From NCBI RefSeq assembly GCF_004115085.1, contig NZ_QXJP01000014.1:1-64000 (forward strand): a stretch of 64,000 bases of DNA, given 5' to 3'. This document shows, piece after piece, positions 63,774-64,000 of the stretch (position 1 is the first letter of the stretch; each line of letters opens with the position of its first letter). This stretch comes from Longirhabdus pacifica (lineage in GTDB: Bacteria > Bacillota > Bacilli > Paenibacillales > DSM-105158). The notes beneath the pieces are model-generated. The model was given only the letters and a program-made list of their open reading frames with translations. It was not told where the DNA came from and did not search any database. The position numbers and the translations under genes were made by a program.

Positions 63774-64000
63774 CTTCTTCTACAGCTCCTAATTGTTTTA
63801 ATTGTTCACCTATATGTACAAATGCACTACCTGTAGTGGTAATGTCAATTTTTCTTTGCTGTTCATCTAAAACGTGAATGTACAGTGATAATCTATCAGC
63901 AGGTAACAGTTCCTGAATGACACTAGCCCATTCGATCAAACAAACTCCACTGCCAAAAAAATAATCGTCCAATCCTAGTTCGTCTGCTTCATCCAATGTC
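63763..64000 (-). CDS. tsaE: TsaE, 5' end cut off by window
   Basis: The frame is open to the window end (TLDEADELGLDDYFFGSGVC LIEWA). This matches the latter half of TsaE (normally L-x-DxEELGLDEYF..GV..VEWA), the ATPase for threonylcarbamoyl-tRNA synthesis. TTG at 63996 is internal, not the start. It is the first visible gene of the run; the Walker A region lies outside. Confidence 0.88.
   Translation of the reverse strand, partial: TLDEADELGLDDYFFGSGVCLIEWASVIQELLPADRLSLYIHVLDEQQRKIDITTTGSAFVHIGEQLKQLGAVEEDEA

Overview
The window is low-GC Gram-positive DNA from the Bacillales. The neighbourhoods ydcC-alr-ndoAI-ndoA, tex-cmpA-sprT, groES-groEL with a CIRCE operator, tatA-tatC, and tsaE-tsaB-rimI-tsaD match the B. 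subtilis gene order. CmpA and a YdcC-type lipoprotein suggest a spore former. A copper-amine-oxidase-like stalk protein, an SLH module and kelch/FN3 proteins lean towards Paenibacillaceae-like genomes; that placement is inference.

Layout. (1) 1-8650: four tandem ankyrin-repeat genes. The first is cut by the window edge and the last has a two-helix membrane anchor. They share upstream and downstream sequences, and the two long ones look like fusions of several single modules. (2) 8651-12142: a leftward three-gene operon (secreted protein plus two very small two-helix membrane proteins, one too short for ordinary gene calling), another membrane protein behind a perfect inverted repeat, and a short-chain dehydrogenase. 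(3) 12282-24740: a mobile or prophage-derived patchwork built from three copies of one divergent cassette (secreted kelch/FN3 protein leftward, phage tail-fibre-like protein rightward, nearly identical 243-bp spacer). Decayed holin copies and a broken amidase-SLH endolysin accompany it. A decayed tRNA-Leu half at 15450 mirrors the intact tRNA-Leu at 24658, and both are followed by the same terminator and gene remnant. (4) 24658-27246: two tRNA clusters (Leu, Lys, Glu; Ser, Asn) around a frameshifted stalk protein. (5) 27362-38454: a conserved housekeeping block (sprT-like, cmpA, tex, SNF2 helicase, ndoA/ndoAI toxin-antitoxin, alr, ydcC, galU). (6) 38491-45159: an accessory block holding a hairpin-repeat array, a decayed type I toxin locus, an MFS transporter, a PadR regulator with a long palindromic operator, a GH26 mannanase-like enzyme and, most strikingly, a secreted ubiquitin-like protein at 43735-44094. 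(7) 45574-64000: groESL, tatAC, molybdenum cofactor genes, 5-FCL, an ABC-F protein, a large membrane protein, a DnaA-box cluster, a flavin monooxygenase-like gene, pabAB/pabC and the tsaE-tsaB-rimI-tsaD group (tsaE cut by the window end).

The most noteworthy items are the exported ubiquitin homologue, with about 44 of 72 positions matching eukaryotic ubiquitin by eye but ending at the Arg72 equivalent without the diglycine tail; its co-occurrence with large ankyrin proteins; the triplicated kelch/tail-fibre cassette, with an orphan copy of its spacer near the ubiquitin gene; and a family of about 120-bp double-hairpin repeats at four places. All calls come from reading the sequence; no database search was run.
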